A DNA stretch of 64,000 nt, taken from positions 124,001 to 188,000 of the forward strand of contig NZ_WWCK01000006.1 of the NCBI RefSeq assembly GCF_009857435.1, in the 5' to 3' direction. Both the position numbers and the translations under genes were made by a program. The notes under the pieces were generated by a model. That model worked only from the letters and a program-made list of their open reading frames with translations, was not told the origin of the DNA and did not search any database. Positions within the stretch are counted from its first letter, which is position 1. Each line of letters opens with the position of its first letter. Positions 63,578 to 64,000 of this stretch are shown here, one piece after another. This stretch comes from Duganella rivi. Lineage in GTDB: Bacteria > Pseudomonadota > Gammaproteobacteria > Burkholderiales > Burkholderiaceae_D.

Positions 63578-64000
63578 TCAGGCGGCGTGCGGCGCGCTTG
63601 CCTCGACCGGCTTGCCGAAGTTCGCCAGCAACATGGCTTCTTTCTGCTTGGCGGCTTTCAGATGGCGCTCTTTGACGTGGCCGTAGCCGCGGATGTCTTC
63701 CGGGATGCTGGCGATGGCTACCGCTTGCGACAGGTTTTCTGCCGTTAGTTTAGGCAGCAGGCCAGTCACGGTTTGGCGGTATTCGCCGATCAAGGCGCGT
63801 TCCGTCTTGCGTTCTGCCGTGTAGCCGAAGACGTCCAGCGCGGTGCCGCGCAGGCCTTTGAACTTGGCCAGCACGCCGAAGGCTTTCATCACCCATGGGC
63901 CGAATTCCTGCTTGATCAAATGGCCCTGCGCGTCGTGCTTGGCCATCAGCGGTGGTGCGAGGTGGAATTTCAGCTTGATCTCACCGTCGAACATGCCGGC
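63578..64000 (-). CDS. Indolepyruvate ferredoxin oxidoreductase, C-terminal part
   Basis: About 141 C-terminal residues; the gene continues beyond the right edge. IKLKFHLAPPLMAKHD, KQEFGPWVMKAFGVLAKFKGLRGTALDVFGYTAERKTE and IPEDIRGYGHVKERH are the closing sequence of the large fused IorAB-type enzyme, which decarboxylates aryl pyruvates from aromatic amino acids to acyl-CoA with ferredoxin as acceptor. The catalytic TPP and iron-sulfur domains lie outside. High GC returns here, marking the right edge of the island. Confidence 0.88.
   Translation of the reverse strand, partial: AGMFDGEIKLKFHLAPPLMAKHDAQGHLIKQEFGPWVMKAFGVLAKFKGLRGTALDVFGYTAERKTERALIGEYRQTVTGLLPKLTAENLSQAVAIASIPEDIRGYGHVKERHLKAAKQKEAMLLANFGKPVEASAPHAA

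Overview
The window looks like a chromosomal segment of a high-GC betaproteobacterium, most likely Burkholderiales/Oxalobacteraceae (Massilia, Duganella or Janthinobacterium type). The main support is the gene order tRNA-Tyr, tRNA-Gly, tRNA-Thr, tuf, tRNA-Trp, secE, nusG, rplK, rplA, rplJ, rplL, rpoB, rpoC, all on the minus strand (37.4 to 23.4 kb), together with the style of the surrounding accessory genes. No rRNA, transposase, integrase, prophage or CRISPR array was seen.

Left part (0-23 kb). The 5' part of a proline-catabolic P5C dehydrogenase (pruA) diverges from a GntR/FCD regulator across two near-identical palindromes. An M1 aminopeptidase and an S12 serine hydrolase form an overlapping pair. 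A yybP-ykoY manganese riboswitch precedes a GDT1/UPF0016 manganese exporter, whose 3' end overlaps a giant convergent NdvB-like cyclic glucan synthase gene. Then come a cysteine desulfurase fused to a rhodanese through a degenerate middle domain, an Lrp regulator diverging from it, an HPP-CBS membrane protein, a DUF885 protein, a hotdog thioesterase, an orphan CqsS/LqsS-like sensor kinase and a winged-helix regulator.

Centre (23-37.4 kb). This is the transcription/translation block. A consensus-like promoter precedes tRNA-Tyr. Structured RNAs lie in the rplA-rplJ and rplL-rpoB spacers, and a strong hairpin ends the block after rpoC.

Right-centre (37.5-47 kb). A MASE1-CHASE-PAS-GGDEF-EAL protein faces a REC-DUF3369-HD-GYP protein, and the gap between their stops is filled almost exactly by a perfect 42+42 bp inverted repeat. 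A J-domain membrane protein and a MidA-type methyltransferase follow, then SDR (FolM-like), folB and ttcA.

Right part (47-64 kb). A small AT-richer pocket of broken genes (47.1-48.3 kb) is followed by a Fic protein, an M14 carboxypeptidase, an S41 lipoprotein protease, a LysR/MFS divergent pair and a TonB-dependent receptor. Between MFS and TonB lies a second gap-filling inverted-repeat element. From 58.6 to 63.5 kb is an island of small, mostly unrecognised minus-strand genes. Several share a short sequence (core GGCCAGTAGC) just after or across their stop codons, and two are frameshifted at homopolymers. The window ends in the C-terminal part of an indolepyruvate ferredoxin oxidoreductase.

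The most unusual items are the cassette-like stop-codon motif of the island, the perfect 84-base-paired-arm palindrome, the desulfurase/dead-MBL/rhodanese fusion and the orphan CqsS-like kinase.
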